Shown: positions 40,188 to 47,152 of the stretch, one piece after another
Numbering within the stretch: the first letter of the stretch is position 1
How the letters are laid out: every line of letters starts with the position of its first letter
Notes under the pieces: generated by a model
Database searches by the model: none
What the model was told of the DNA's origin: nothing
The model's input: only the letters and a program-made list of their open reading frames with translations
Program-made: the position numbers and the translations under genes
NCBI GenBank assembly: GCA_002328565.1
Contig: DCUU01000056.1
Coordinates: forward strand, 1-54,122
Length of the DNA: 54,122 nt
Direction: 5' to 3'
Source: Candidatus Moranbacteria bacterium UBA2206
GTDB taxonomy: Bacteria; Patescibacteriota; Minisyncoccia; Moranbacterales; UBA2206

Positions 40188-41549
40188 ATGTACACTCATT
40201 ATATCAAAACTTTTGGTTGTCAAATGAATGAAAGTGATTCAGAAAGAATTGCTAGTTTTTTGGAGTCGCAGAAAATCAAACCAACCAAAGAAATAACAAA
40301 AGCTGATTTGGTTATTTTTAATACTTGTGGAATAAGACAGATGGCTGAAGATCGAGTTTATGGACAAATACATAATCTTCATAAGCTAAAAGTCGAAAGT
40401 CGAAAGTCGAAAGCGATAATTCTCACTGGATGTTTAGCTAATCGAAAAGATGTACAGAGAAGATTGAAAAATAAGGTTGATTTGTTTTGCGAGATTAAAG
40501 ATTTTCAAGAAGAAATAACTAAATTTTTTTATTGTCATCCTGAACTTGTTTCAGGATCTAAAAACGAAATAGAGATGCCGAAACGAGTTCGGCATGACAA
40601 CTATTTATGCACAAAGCCAAAATACACCAACCAACACACCGCCTATGTCCCCATCATGACCGGTTGCAATAATTTCTGCTCCTATTGCGTCGTGCCATAC
40701 GCTAGAGGGCGCGAAGTGTCAAGGCCTTCAAAAGAAATAATTTTGGAAATAAAAAATTTGATCAAAAATGGCACGAAAGAAATAGTCCTGCTTGGACAAA
40801 ATGTGAATTCATATCAGTGGACATCGAATGTCCATTATGGACATTCGATGTCTGTAAATTTCCCAAAACTCCTACAACTCATCGAAAAAATCCCCGGTCA
40901 TTTTTGGATTTCTTTTATGTCGAGCCATCCAAAAGATTTTTCTTCGGAATTAATTGAAACAATTGCGAAATCAAAAAAAATATGCGAGCATATTCATCTC
41001 CCTTTGCAAGCGGGAGACAACAAAATTCTTTTGGCAATGAATCGAAAATATACCGCCGAAAAATATTTGAGTTTAGTGAAAAAAATAAAATCAGCTTTTG
41101 CCAAATATAAACCCGATAAACTATATTCCATCACTACTGACATAATTGTCGGTTTTCCCGGAGAAACAAAAAAACAATTTTTTGAGTCGGCGCGCGTCAT
41201 GAAAAAAGTCGGCTATGATCTTGTCTATTTTGGCCAATTCTCTCCCCGCCCAGGAACTGTTGCTTTTAAAATGAAAGATAATGTTTCCAAAATCGAAAAA
41301 AAGAAACGGGAATTTTTTCTCAATGAAATCCTAAAGGAAACTGCTCTTGGAAATAATCAAAAATATCTTGGAAAAATTTTGGAGGTTCTCATTGACAAAA
41401 AAGATGGCGCCAATTATTTCGGCCGAACTCACTCATTGAAAAATGTGAAGCTGATTTCTACACAGAAAAATTTAGTTGGAAAATTTGTAAAGGTAAAAAT
41501 AACTAAAGCTAATATTTGGAATTTGGAAGCCTGCCTGCCGAAGATGTAG
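40188..41549 (+). CDS. miaB: tRNA-2-methylthio-N6-isopentenyladenosine synthase
   Basis: The 453-residue radical-SAM methylthiotransferase adds the 2-methylthio group to i6A37. The N-terminal cluster cysteines are C11, C47 and C82. The radical-SAM motif CNNFCSYC lies at C160, C164 and C167, followed by VVPYARGREVSRP and a C-terminal TRAM domain. At least three repeat-derived insertions are in frame: AAGTCGA heptanucleotides (residues near 68-75), a REP pair (CHPELVSGS...MPKRVRHDN, about 116-138) and a GGACATCG palindrome (near WTSNVHYGHS). The C-terminal CLPKM is also repeat-encoded. MiaA, which supplies its substrate, lies further along. Confidence 0.95.
   Translation: MYTHYIKTFGCQMNESDSERIASFLESQKIKPTKEITKADLVIFNTCGIRQMAEDRVYGQIHNLHKLKVESRKSKAIILTGCLANRKDVQRRLKNKVDLFCEIKDFQEEITKFFYCHPELVSGSKNEIEMPKRVRHDNYLCTKPKYTNQHTAYVPIMTGCNNFCSYCVVPYARGREVSRPSKEIILEIKNLIKNGTKEIVLLGQNVNSYQWTSNVHYGHSMSVNFPKLLQLIEKIPGHFWISFMSSHPKDFSSELIETIAKSKKICEHIHLPLQAGDNKILLAMNRKYTAEKYLSLVKKIKSAFAKYKPDKLYSITTDIIVGFPGETKKQFFESARVMKKVGYDLVYFGQFSPRPGTVAFKMKDNVSKIEKKKREFFLNEILKETALGNNQKYLGKILEVLIDKKDGANYFGRTHSLKNVKLISTQKNLVGKFVKVKITKANIWNLEACLPKM
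40389..40414. repeat. AAGTCGA heptanucleotide repeat inside miaB
   Basis: Three and a half tandem 7-bp units within the coding sequence. Confidence 0.75.
40534..40599. repeat. REP pair inserted in frame in miaB
   Basis: GTCATCCTGAACTTGTTTCA... and an opposed ATGCCGAAACGAGTTCGGCA unit, the same two-unit layout as the intergenic REPs at 3299 and 31378. Confidence 0.85.
40819..40852. repeat. GGACATCG palindrome inside miaB
   Basis: GGACATCGAATGTCC and GGACATTCGATGTC arms. It is related to the copy in rnhB. Confidence 0.75.
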
Positions 41550-41577
41550 GCTTGTCCGCCGAAGAGGCGGGGCTTCT
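41530..41577. repeat. CCTGCCTGCCGAAGATG / CCGCCGAAGAGGCGG repeat at the miaB 3' end
   Basis: Two adjacent related palindromes. The first encodes the last codons and stop of miaB. Similar cores occur near 70-90 and 13874-13893. Confidence 0.65.
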
Positions 41578-41613
41578 CTTTACATAAAGTCATAATTGCC
41601 CTATATTATTTTT

Positions 41614-42921
41614 ATGAATATCATTGTTTCAAAATTTGGCGGTACCTCTGTGGGAAGCCCCGAAGCTATTCAAAAACTTCGCGAAATTGTCTTGGAAAAA
41701 GAAGAACGAAAAATAATCGTTGTTTCTGCCGTTTCCGGAACTACTGATCTTTTGATCAAAGCCGGCGCCGAAGCCAAACAAAAAGGAGATTGGGAAATCA
41801 CATTGGAAATTATCAAAAAGAAGCATTTGAAATTAATCAAAGAACTCGGAATTAAACTTGATCTGTCTGAATATTTTGAAGAATTAGAAGCTTTTCTTAA
41901 CGGCATAGAATCCATTGGAGAACTCACGCCCCGTAGCCGTGACTACATTTTATCTTTCGGTGAAAGATTGAGTTCAAAAATAATTGAAAGTTTTTTGGAA
42001 AAAAAATCCAAAGCTATCCGCATTAATTCTCGAAAACTTATAAAAACCGACAACTCTTTCAGCTCAGCCAAGCTAGACATGAAAGAAACGATCAAAGCTA
42101 TAAAGAAAAATTTACTACCAAAATTAAATGACTTTGACAAAATCGTCATCACCGGCTTTATCGGCTCCACTGCGCACGGAGAATACACAACTTTTTCTCG
42201 AGGAGGGTCTGATTACACAGCGGCTATTTTGGCTAATGTGCTAAATGCCACTGAACTGGAAATTTGGACTGACGTGGACGGAATTCTCACTGCCAATCCA
42301 AAAATAATTCCTCAGGCGAAAGTGATTCCAAAAATAAATTATCGCGAAGCCGCTGAGCTCGCCTATTTTGGCGCCAAAGTTCTTCACCCAAAAACTATCG
42401 AACCAGTCGTGGTCAAAGAAATTCCCGCTCGAGTAGTCAACACTTTCAATCACAAATATCGCGGAACACTTATCACTGGAGAATCGCAAAAAAACATCAA
42501 ATCAGTTTCCAGTAAAAATGGATCCTATATAATCAATCTCTATTCGACTGAGATGCTTGGAACTTCTGGATTTATGGCAGAAATATTTTCCATCTTTTTG
42601 AAACATGATGTCGTCATCGACGTTGTGAGCACTTCTGAATCTAGCATTTCCGTCACAACCGAATGCGAACCATCGACACTTCTCATAAAAGATCTAGAAA
42701 AATATGCCCTCACTGAAATTCTATATAATAAAACTATTATTTCTCTTGTTGGCGAAGGCATCAGCCAAAGAAAAAATATTCTTTCTCGACTTTTTGGTGC
42801 AGTGAAAAACCATTCCATCAAAATGGTTTCCCAAGGCGCCTCCCCTCGAAACATCACGCTCGTCGTTGACAAGAAAGATGAAAAATTAGTTATCCGCGCT
42901 ATTTATAAAGAATTTTTTTAA
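41614..42921 (+). CDS. lysC: Aspartate kinase
   Basis: The 435-residue enzyme starts MNIIVSKFGGTSVGSPEAI, the conserved KFGGTS nucleotide site. It has TFSRGGSDYTAAILA and a C-terminal pair of ACT domains (around IISLVGEGISQRKNILSRLF) for feedback control. It makes aspartyl phosphate, the entry to lysine, threonine, methionine and diaminopimelate. I choose the ATG at 41614 over one 18 nt earlier, because TATATT lies 6 nt before it and the family begins here; the message may be leaderless. asd follows. Confidence 0.95.
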   Translation: MNIIVSKFGGTSVGSPEAIQKLREIVLEKEERKIIVVSAVSGTTDLLIKAGAEAKQKGDWEITLEIIKKKHLKLIKELGIKLDLSEYFEELEAFLNGIESIGELTPRSRDYILSFGERLSSKIIESFLEKKSKAIRINSRKLIKTDNSFSSAKLDMKETIKAIKKNLLPKLNDFDKIVITGFIGSTAHGEYTTFSRGGSDYTAAILANVLNATELEIWTDVDGILTANPKIIPQAKVIPKINYREAAELAYFGAKVLHPKTIEPVVVKEIPARVVNTFNHKYRGTLITGESQKNIKSVSSKNGSYIINLYSTEMLGTSGFMAEIFSIFLKHDVVIDVVSTSESSISVTTECEPSTLLIKDLEKYALTEILYNKTIISLVGEGISQRKNILSRLFGAVKNHSIKMVSQGASPRNITLVVDKKDEKLVIRAIYKEFF

Positions 42922-42925
42922 TACT

Positions 42926-43075
42926 AGGACTTAAGCATTTGGTTGTGGAAAAGATATTAACGCAGTCGCCAGAAAAATACATTGCGTAGATAATTCTTGA
43001 TTACTGGCGAATTGTTAAATTTTATAATTACTTTCACGACAAGCATATCTTGACACAAGTAAAAGCATAAGTCTT
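42926..43075. mobile_element. 150-bp fold-back element, AGGACTTA family, between lysC and asd
   Basis: The AGGACTTAAGCATTT left arm matches AAAAGCATAAGTCTT at the right. Further pairing of AAGATAT/ATATCTT and CGCCAG/CTGGCG forms one long hairpin. No ORF. Confidence 0.6.
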
Positions 43076-43087
43076 AAATAAAATATT

Positions 43088-44092
43088 ATGCGTTTTGCAA
43101 TCATCGGTGCTACGGGCATCGTCGGAAGAGAAATGATACATTGTCTTGAAAAAAAACATTTGAAAGTTTCTACTTTGAGATTAGCGGCTTCGCCACGCTC
43201 GGCGGGGAAAATGATCAAAACCCATTTCGGAAAAATAAAAGTGGAAAAAATCAGTGATGAACTTTTCAAAAATTCCGAAATCGCCCTTTTTGCCGCCGGT
43301 TCAGAAATCAGTTTGGAGTGGGCCAAAAAAGCGGCTGATCTTGGCTCGGTTGTTATCGATAATTCCTCATGCTTTCGCTATGACCCACAGGTGCCACTTA
43401 TTATCCCAGAAATAAATCCCAAGGAAGTTCGGAAACACAAAGGCATCATCGCCAATCCCAACTGCACCACTGCTATTGCCGCTATTCCACTTTGGGAAAT
43501 TGAGAAAAAATTCGGCCTCAAAAAAGTTATCATTTCAACCTATCAGGCAGTTTCCGGCGCGGGAAAAGAAGCTATGGGAGAATTGGAAAATCAGACACAC
43601 AGTTATTGCCAGAAGAAAAAACTCCAAGTAGACAAATTTCAACATCAAATTCTTTTCAACCTTATCCCTCATATTGATAAGTTTCAAGATAATGGCTACA
43701 CCAAAGAAGAAATGAAAGTAGTTTGGGAAACTAGAAAAATATTTTCCCGCCCCAACATTGACATTTCTTGTACGGCTGTTCGTGTACCAGTTATGCGAGC
43801 TCACAGCGAGTCAATCGTGGTTGAAACAAAAAAGAAAATCACTCCAGAAAAAATTAGAGCGATTTTCAAAAAGACTTCTGGGATAAAAGTAGTTGATGAT
43901 CTAAAGAACAATGCCTACCCAATGCCACTTTTTGCCAGTTCTGATTTTTCTGTTCATGTCGGGAGAATTAGACAAAGCCTTATTTTTGGAGATTTTGGAC
44001 TGGAATTTTTTGTTAGTGGCGATCAAATCTTGAAAGGCGCCGCCCTAAATGCCGTCCAAATCGCCGAACTCTTGATGAAGAAAAAGAAATAA
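43088..44092 (+). CDS. asd: Aspartate-semialdehyde dehydrogenase
   Basis: The 334-residue NADP-dependent enzyme has the Rossmann motif IIGATGIVGREM, catalytic cysteine C126 (NPNCTT), the segment TYQAVSGAGKEAM, and the histidine H239 in RVPVMRAHSES. It reduces aspartyl phosphate made by the LysC enzyme encoded just upstream. The two genes are split only by a mobile fold-back element, which suggests a once tighter operon. Downstream genes of the pathway are not in the window. Confidence 0.95.
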   Translation: MRFAIIGATGIVGREMIHCLEKKHLKVSTLRLAASPRSAGKMIKTHFGKIKVEKISDELFKNSEIALFAAGSEISLEWAKKAADLGSVVIDNSSCFRYDPQVPLIIPEINPKEVRKHKGIIANPNCTTAIAAIPLWEIEKKFGLKKVIISTYQAVSGAGKEAMGELENQTHSYCQKKKLQVDKFQHQILFNLIPHIDKFQDNGYTKEEMKVVWETRKIFSRPNIDISCTAVRVPVMRAHSESIVVETKKKITPEKIRAIFKKTSGIKVVDDLKNNAYPMPLFASSDFSVHVGRIRQSLIFGDFGLEFFVSGDQILKGAALNAVQIAELLMKKKK

Positions 44093-44110
44093 ATTTATTT
44101 AATTTATTTT

Positions 44111-44251
44111 AGGACTTACGCGTTTACCTGAAAATCTATTTATGTAGCCAGTACAATGACAGGATTATAATCAATAATTTCTATCTATAATCTTAGTTCA
44201 TTTTTTTGTAATTTCAGCGAACAATAGATTTGAAGGGAACTGCGTAAGTCA
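44111..44251. mobile_element. 141-bp fold-back element, AGGACTTACGC family, overlapping the ribH end
   Basis: AGGACTTACGCGTTTACCTG and the inverted right end (TGACTTACGCAGTTCCCTTC on the minus strand) pair along with AAATCTAT/ATAGATTT. The right end lies inside the ribH frame and supplies its last dozen codons. Confidence 0.65.
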
Positions 44252-44696
44252 TATCCAAAACCGCCTCAGTCGCTTCTTTACCTTTGTTACATTTTTCATT
44301 CGCCCTGTCCTTAGCTTGTTTCAGGTTGTTCACAGTTATAACGCCAAAACCAATTGGCAAAGAAAATTTCAGCATCACGTCCATTATCCCCCTGGAAACT
44401 TCTTGTGATATATAATAGTAATGATCAGTGTCGCCTTTTATCACGCACCCGATTGCTACCAGGCCATCATATTTTTTCTTTTGCGCTAATTTTTGACAAG
44501 CTAAAGGAATTTCATATGCCCCCGGAACCCAAACAATTTCAATATTGTTTTTTTTGACCTTATTTATTCGCAAAACTTCCAGCGCGCCCTGAAGCATTTT
44601 CTCAGTAATGTCCGCATTAAACTTAGCCACCACTATAGCTATTTTCAATTTACTGCCATCAATTAATTTTTCGTTAGCTTTATTTTTTCTTTGCAT
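44214..44696 (-). CDS. ribH: 6,7-dimethyl-8-ribityllumazine synthase
   Basis: The 160-residue enzyme has the family motifs VVAKFNADITEKMLQGA, VWVPGAYEIPLACQKLA, GCVIKGDTDHYYYI and PIGFGVITVNNLKQAKDRA. It condenses the ribityl-diamino-uracil with dihydroxybutanone phosphate. After the conserved GKEATEAVLDM the C-terminus (TYAVPFKSIVR) is encoded by the arm of a fold-back element, replacing the usual family tail. The start is 2 nt from the end of an ACCCT-family element. It follows ribE on the same strand. Confidence 0.95.
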   Translation of the reverse strand: MQRKNKANEKLIDGSKLKIAIVVAKFNADITEKMLQGALEVLRINKVKKNNIEIVWVPGAYEIPLACQKLAQKKKYDGLVAIGCVIKGDTDHYYYISQEVSRGIMDVMLKFSLPIGFGVITVNNLKQAKDRANEKCNKGKEATEAVLDMTYAVPFKSIVR

Positions 44697-44698
44697 TT

Positions 44699-44844
44699 AC
44701 CCTGTTAAATAAGATTTGAGTCTCTCACTGAGAAGCAAACTCATTATTTTACTTTTTAAAATTTATAATTTGATCTAGCTTTAAATTAATACTCAAATCT
44801 TAATTTTAAATTTTTGAAAAAATTTAAAATTTATTTAACAGGGT
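44699..44844. mobile_element. 146-bp TIR element, ACCCTGTTAAATAA family, copy 2, between ribE and ribH
   Basis: The same arms as copy 1 (33088-33238). On one side it supplies the ribE stop (codons for H-P-V-K then TAA); on the other it ends AGGGT-AA-ATG at ribH. It therefore bridges the two reading frames exactly. Confidence 0.8.
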
Positions 44845-45433
44845 GAATTTTTCCTGCTAACAGTTTATCCAAATATTTCGCCAACACGTCTGTCTCAATA
44901 TTCACTCTGTCGCCTATTTTTATTTTTCCTAAATTAGTATTTTCCAAAGTATAACTCACCAAAGAAACTGAAAACCAATCTCGTCCAGTGTTCACCACAG
45001 TCAGACTTATCCCATCGATAGAAACGGAACCCTTCTGCGCCACCAGACGCATAAATTTTGGCGGAATTTGTATTTTTATTATTTTTGATTCCTTGTCCTT
45101 TCTGATATCGGCTACTTTTCCTCGCGTATCAATGTGCCCCTGCACTATGTGTCCATCTAAAAGATCCTTGAGCGCCAAACTTTTTTCTAAATTCACGGCC
45201 ATTCCTTTTTTCCAAACGCCAGCGGTGGTTTTTTTTATAGTCTCCGGCATATATTCCACTTCAAAAGTTTTTGTATTAAATTTTTTAACTGTCGAACAAA
45301 TTCCATTAATGGAAATGCTCTCCCCTTCCCAAATCTTCCAGCCTTTAGGTCGGACAATTTCCACAAACAAACTTTCGTTTTTCTTGGAAACTTTTTCTAC
45401 TGCCGATAATTTTTTGATTATTCCCGTAAACAT
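44831..45433 (-). CDS. ribE: Riboflavin synthase alpha chain
   Basis: The 200-residue trimeric enzyme shows the N-terminal signature MFTGII and its two homologous barrels. The first contains INGICSTV and LLDGHIVQGHID, the second SIDGISLTVV and FSVSLVSYTLENTNLG. It dismutates two lumazines from RibH into riboflavin. The ATG is 2 nt after the riboflavin kinase stop. The last residues are encoded by a mobile TIR element. Confidence 0.95.
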   Translation of the reverse strand: MFTGIIKKLSAVEKVSKKNESLFVEIVRPKGWKIWEGESISINGICSTVKKFNTKTFEVEYMPETIKKTTAGVWKKGMAVNLEKSLALKDLLDGHIVQGHIDTRGKVADIRKDKESKIIKIQIPPKFMRLVAQKGSVSIDGISLTVVNTGRDWFSVSLVSYTLENTNLGKIKIGDRVNIETDVLAKYLDKLLAGKIHPVK

Positions 45434-45435
45434 AG

Positions 45436-45780
45436 TTATTTTTTTCTTATTATTTCCAAATCTTTTTTGATTTGATTTATTAGTTCTTTGCTATTTTTAA
45501 ATTTTATAATCTCTCTAATTTTTTCGCCAATTTCCACCTCTATTTCCTTGTCGTATAAATTACCAGAAAAACCTAGGATATGCACCTCTAAAAGATGTTT
45601 TTCAGGAAAATAAACAATGGCGGCTTTGTATTTTTTACCATCAAATCCAACTTTTCCCACATAAACCCCTCCCTCAATTTTTCCGTTAAAATTCAAATTG
45701 GCCGTAGGAAAGCCTAATTTACGGCCTTCTTTTCGCCCACTCACAACTTTTCCGACTATTTTCAAGTATTGACTCTTCAT
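45436..45780 (-). CDS. Stand-alone riboflavin kinase
   Basis: The 114-residue protein is the flavokinase domain alone: VVSGRKEGRKLGFPTANL (the GxPTAN motif), GVYVGKVGFDGKKY and LEVHILGF. The usual bacterial RibF also has an FAD-synthetase domain, which is absent here. It phosphorylates riboflavin to FMN. It heads the ribE-ribH cluster, 2 nt before ribE. Confidence 0.88.
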   Translation of the reverse strand: MKSQYLKIVGKVVSGRKEGRKLGFPTANLNFNGKIEGGVYVGKVGFDGKKYKAAIVYFPEKHLLEVHILGFSGNLYDKEIEVEIGEKIREIIKFKNSKELINQIKKDLEIIRKK

Positions 45781-45857
45781 AGACTAAATTCTAACAAGAC
45801 CGCCAGATATTGGCAAATTCATTTGCTTTTGCTAGGATGTAGTATACTCTTAATTTT

Positions 45858-46751
45858 ATGGATAAAATAATTGTTATTCTTGGGCCCACTTCTTCTGGCA
45901 AATCAGAGGTGGCGATTGCGTTGGCCCAAAAATTCAACGGAGAAATAATCAGCGCGGACAGTCGCCAAATTTATCGTGGCATGGATGTTGGTACTGGAAA
46001 AATAACCAAGTCTGAACAAAAATTAGCTAAACATTATGGCATTGATATAGTAAGTCCAAAGACTGAATACAATGCAGCCAAGTTTAAAAAGTATGCTGAC
46101 AAAATAATCAAAGATATTTTAGCGCGTGGGAAACTCCCAATTATTTGTGGTGGTACTGGCTTTTGGATAAAAGCTTTGGTTGATAATGTTGTCTATCCAG
46201 AAGTCGCACCCGACTGGAAGTTGCGAGAAAAGCTAGGCAAAAAATCGACTGAAGAATTATTTAGGACACTGCAAAAACTAGACCCCAAGCGCGCCAAAAA
46301 CATTGACGCCAGAAATCCCGCTCGCCTAATTCGCGCCATTGAAATTTGTAAAAGTATCGGCAAGGTGCCAGATACAAGATACAAGATACAAGATACAAGA
46401 TACAAATTTGTTCAGATTGGAATAAAAATTTCCAAAGAAAAACTTGATGAAAGAATTAAGCTAAGACTGCAAAAAAGATTTTCTGCAGGCATGATTAAGG
46501 AAGTCAAAAAACTCCACTTTAAAGATAAAATTAGTTGGAAAAAATTGGAAAGCTTTGGGCTTGGATACTCGCTTATTCCAAAATATTTGAAAGGTGAAAT
46601 AGAATCAAAAGAAGAGCTTTTTGAACAAGTTTACCTCGCCGAAAAAAACTACGCCAAACGCCAAATGACTTGGTTTAAAAAAGATAAAAGAGTAATTTGG
46701 CTACCTGAATACAAAGATATAGAAAAAGAAGTAAAGAAGTTTTTAATTTAA
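45858..46751 (+). CDS. miaA: tRNA dimethylallyltransferase
   Basis: The 297-residue enzyme isopentenylates A37 of tRNAs reading U-starting codons. It has the P-loop GPTSSGKS (residues 9-16), SADSRQIYRGMDVGTGK, GGTGFWIKAL and ARNPARLIRAIEI. The inserted residues PDTRYKIQDTRYKF are encoded by ATACAAG heptanucleotides (46371-46406) at a surface position before VQIGIKISKEKLDERI. TATACT lies 9 nt upstream of the ATG, so the leader is minimal. Confidence 0.95.
   Translation: MDKIIVILGPTSSGKSEVAIALAQKFNGEIISADSRQIYRGMDVGTGKITKSEQKLAKHYGIDIVSPKTEYNAAKFKKYADKIIKDILARGKLPIICGGTGFWIKALVDNVVYPEVAPDWKLREKLGKKSTEELFRTLQKLDPKRAKNIDARNPARLIRAIEICKSIGKVPDTRYKIQDTRYKFVQIGIKISKEKLDERIKLRLQKRFSAGMIKEVKKLHFKDKISWKKLESFGLGYSLIPKYLKGEIESKEELFEQVYLAEKNYAKRQMTWFKKDKRVIWLPEYKDIEKEVKKFLI
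46371..46406. repeat. ATACAAG heptanucleotide repeat inside miaA
   Basis: Five tandem 7-bp units, the reverse complement of the TTGTATC unit in ileS. Confidence 0.85.
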
Positions 46752-46753
46752 TA

Positions 46754-46792
46754 AGAGTCCCCAAGAAAGATTTCTTGAGGACCCTTGTGTTT
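46754..46792. terminator. Bidirectional terminator between miaA and the zinc-knuckle ORF
   Basis: AGAGTCCCCAAGAAA pairs with TTTCTTGAGGACCCT. T-rich tails follow on the plus strand, and weaker ones on the minus strand. Confidence 0.7.
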
Positions 46793-46802
46793 TTCGGAAG
46801 GA

Positions 46803-46979
46803 TTATTTATTGGGTAGGTAGGGCTGAAGCGGTATATTGTGAAATTCTGCGCATCTTCTACAGATTGGCCAACCTGAACCATTGTACCCAGCGATTTCAT
46901 CAAAACCACTACACATTCTACAAGATTCTTTTTCTTCCGATAAAATATCGTAAGAAACCTCAATTACATCACTATCCAT
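46803..46979 (-). CDS. Small zinc-knuckle protein, 58 residues
   Basis: An ATG at 46979, preceded by GGAGGGA, opens a 58-residue frame with paired cysteines: ESCRMCSGF (C20, C23) and WPICRRCAEF (C40, C43). The two CxxC pairs 16 residues apart form a plausible treble-clef or zinc-ribbon site. The N-terminus is acidic. It ends before the bidirectional terminator shared with miaA. No precise family is recognised; a nucleic-acid or protein-binding role is likely. Confidence 0.7.
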   Translation of the reverse strand: MDSDVIEVSYDILSEEKESCRMCSGFDEIAGYNGSGWPICRRCAEFHNIPLQPYLPNK

Positions 46980-47005
46980 AATCTCCCTCCTTTTAAAAAA
47001 GAACG

Positions 47006-47034
47006 TAAAAAAAATCCACCCAATTGGTGGATTT
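47006..47034 (-). terminator. Intrinsic terminator of the gatB transcript
   Basis: AAATCCACC/GGTGGATTT stem followed by TTTTTTT on the minus strand, beyond the gatB stop. 47035-47152 holds A/T-rich sequence with no gene. Confidence 0.8.
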
Positions 47035-47152
47035 CACATTGTCTATAAAAAATATAAAAAACTTTTTTGGTCTTTGTCTGTTTGGTTTTTTATACTTATT
47101 TTTCATATCTAAATATAAATATACTCCTTTCTCCTAATTCTGGCAAGAGCAA

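Noticed and set aside
46775..46981. Plus-strand ORF of 68 residues
   Set aside because: It is antisense to the Shine-Dalgarno-led double-CxxC ORF and has no ribosome-binding site or family features.
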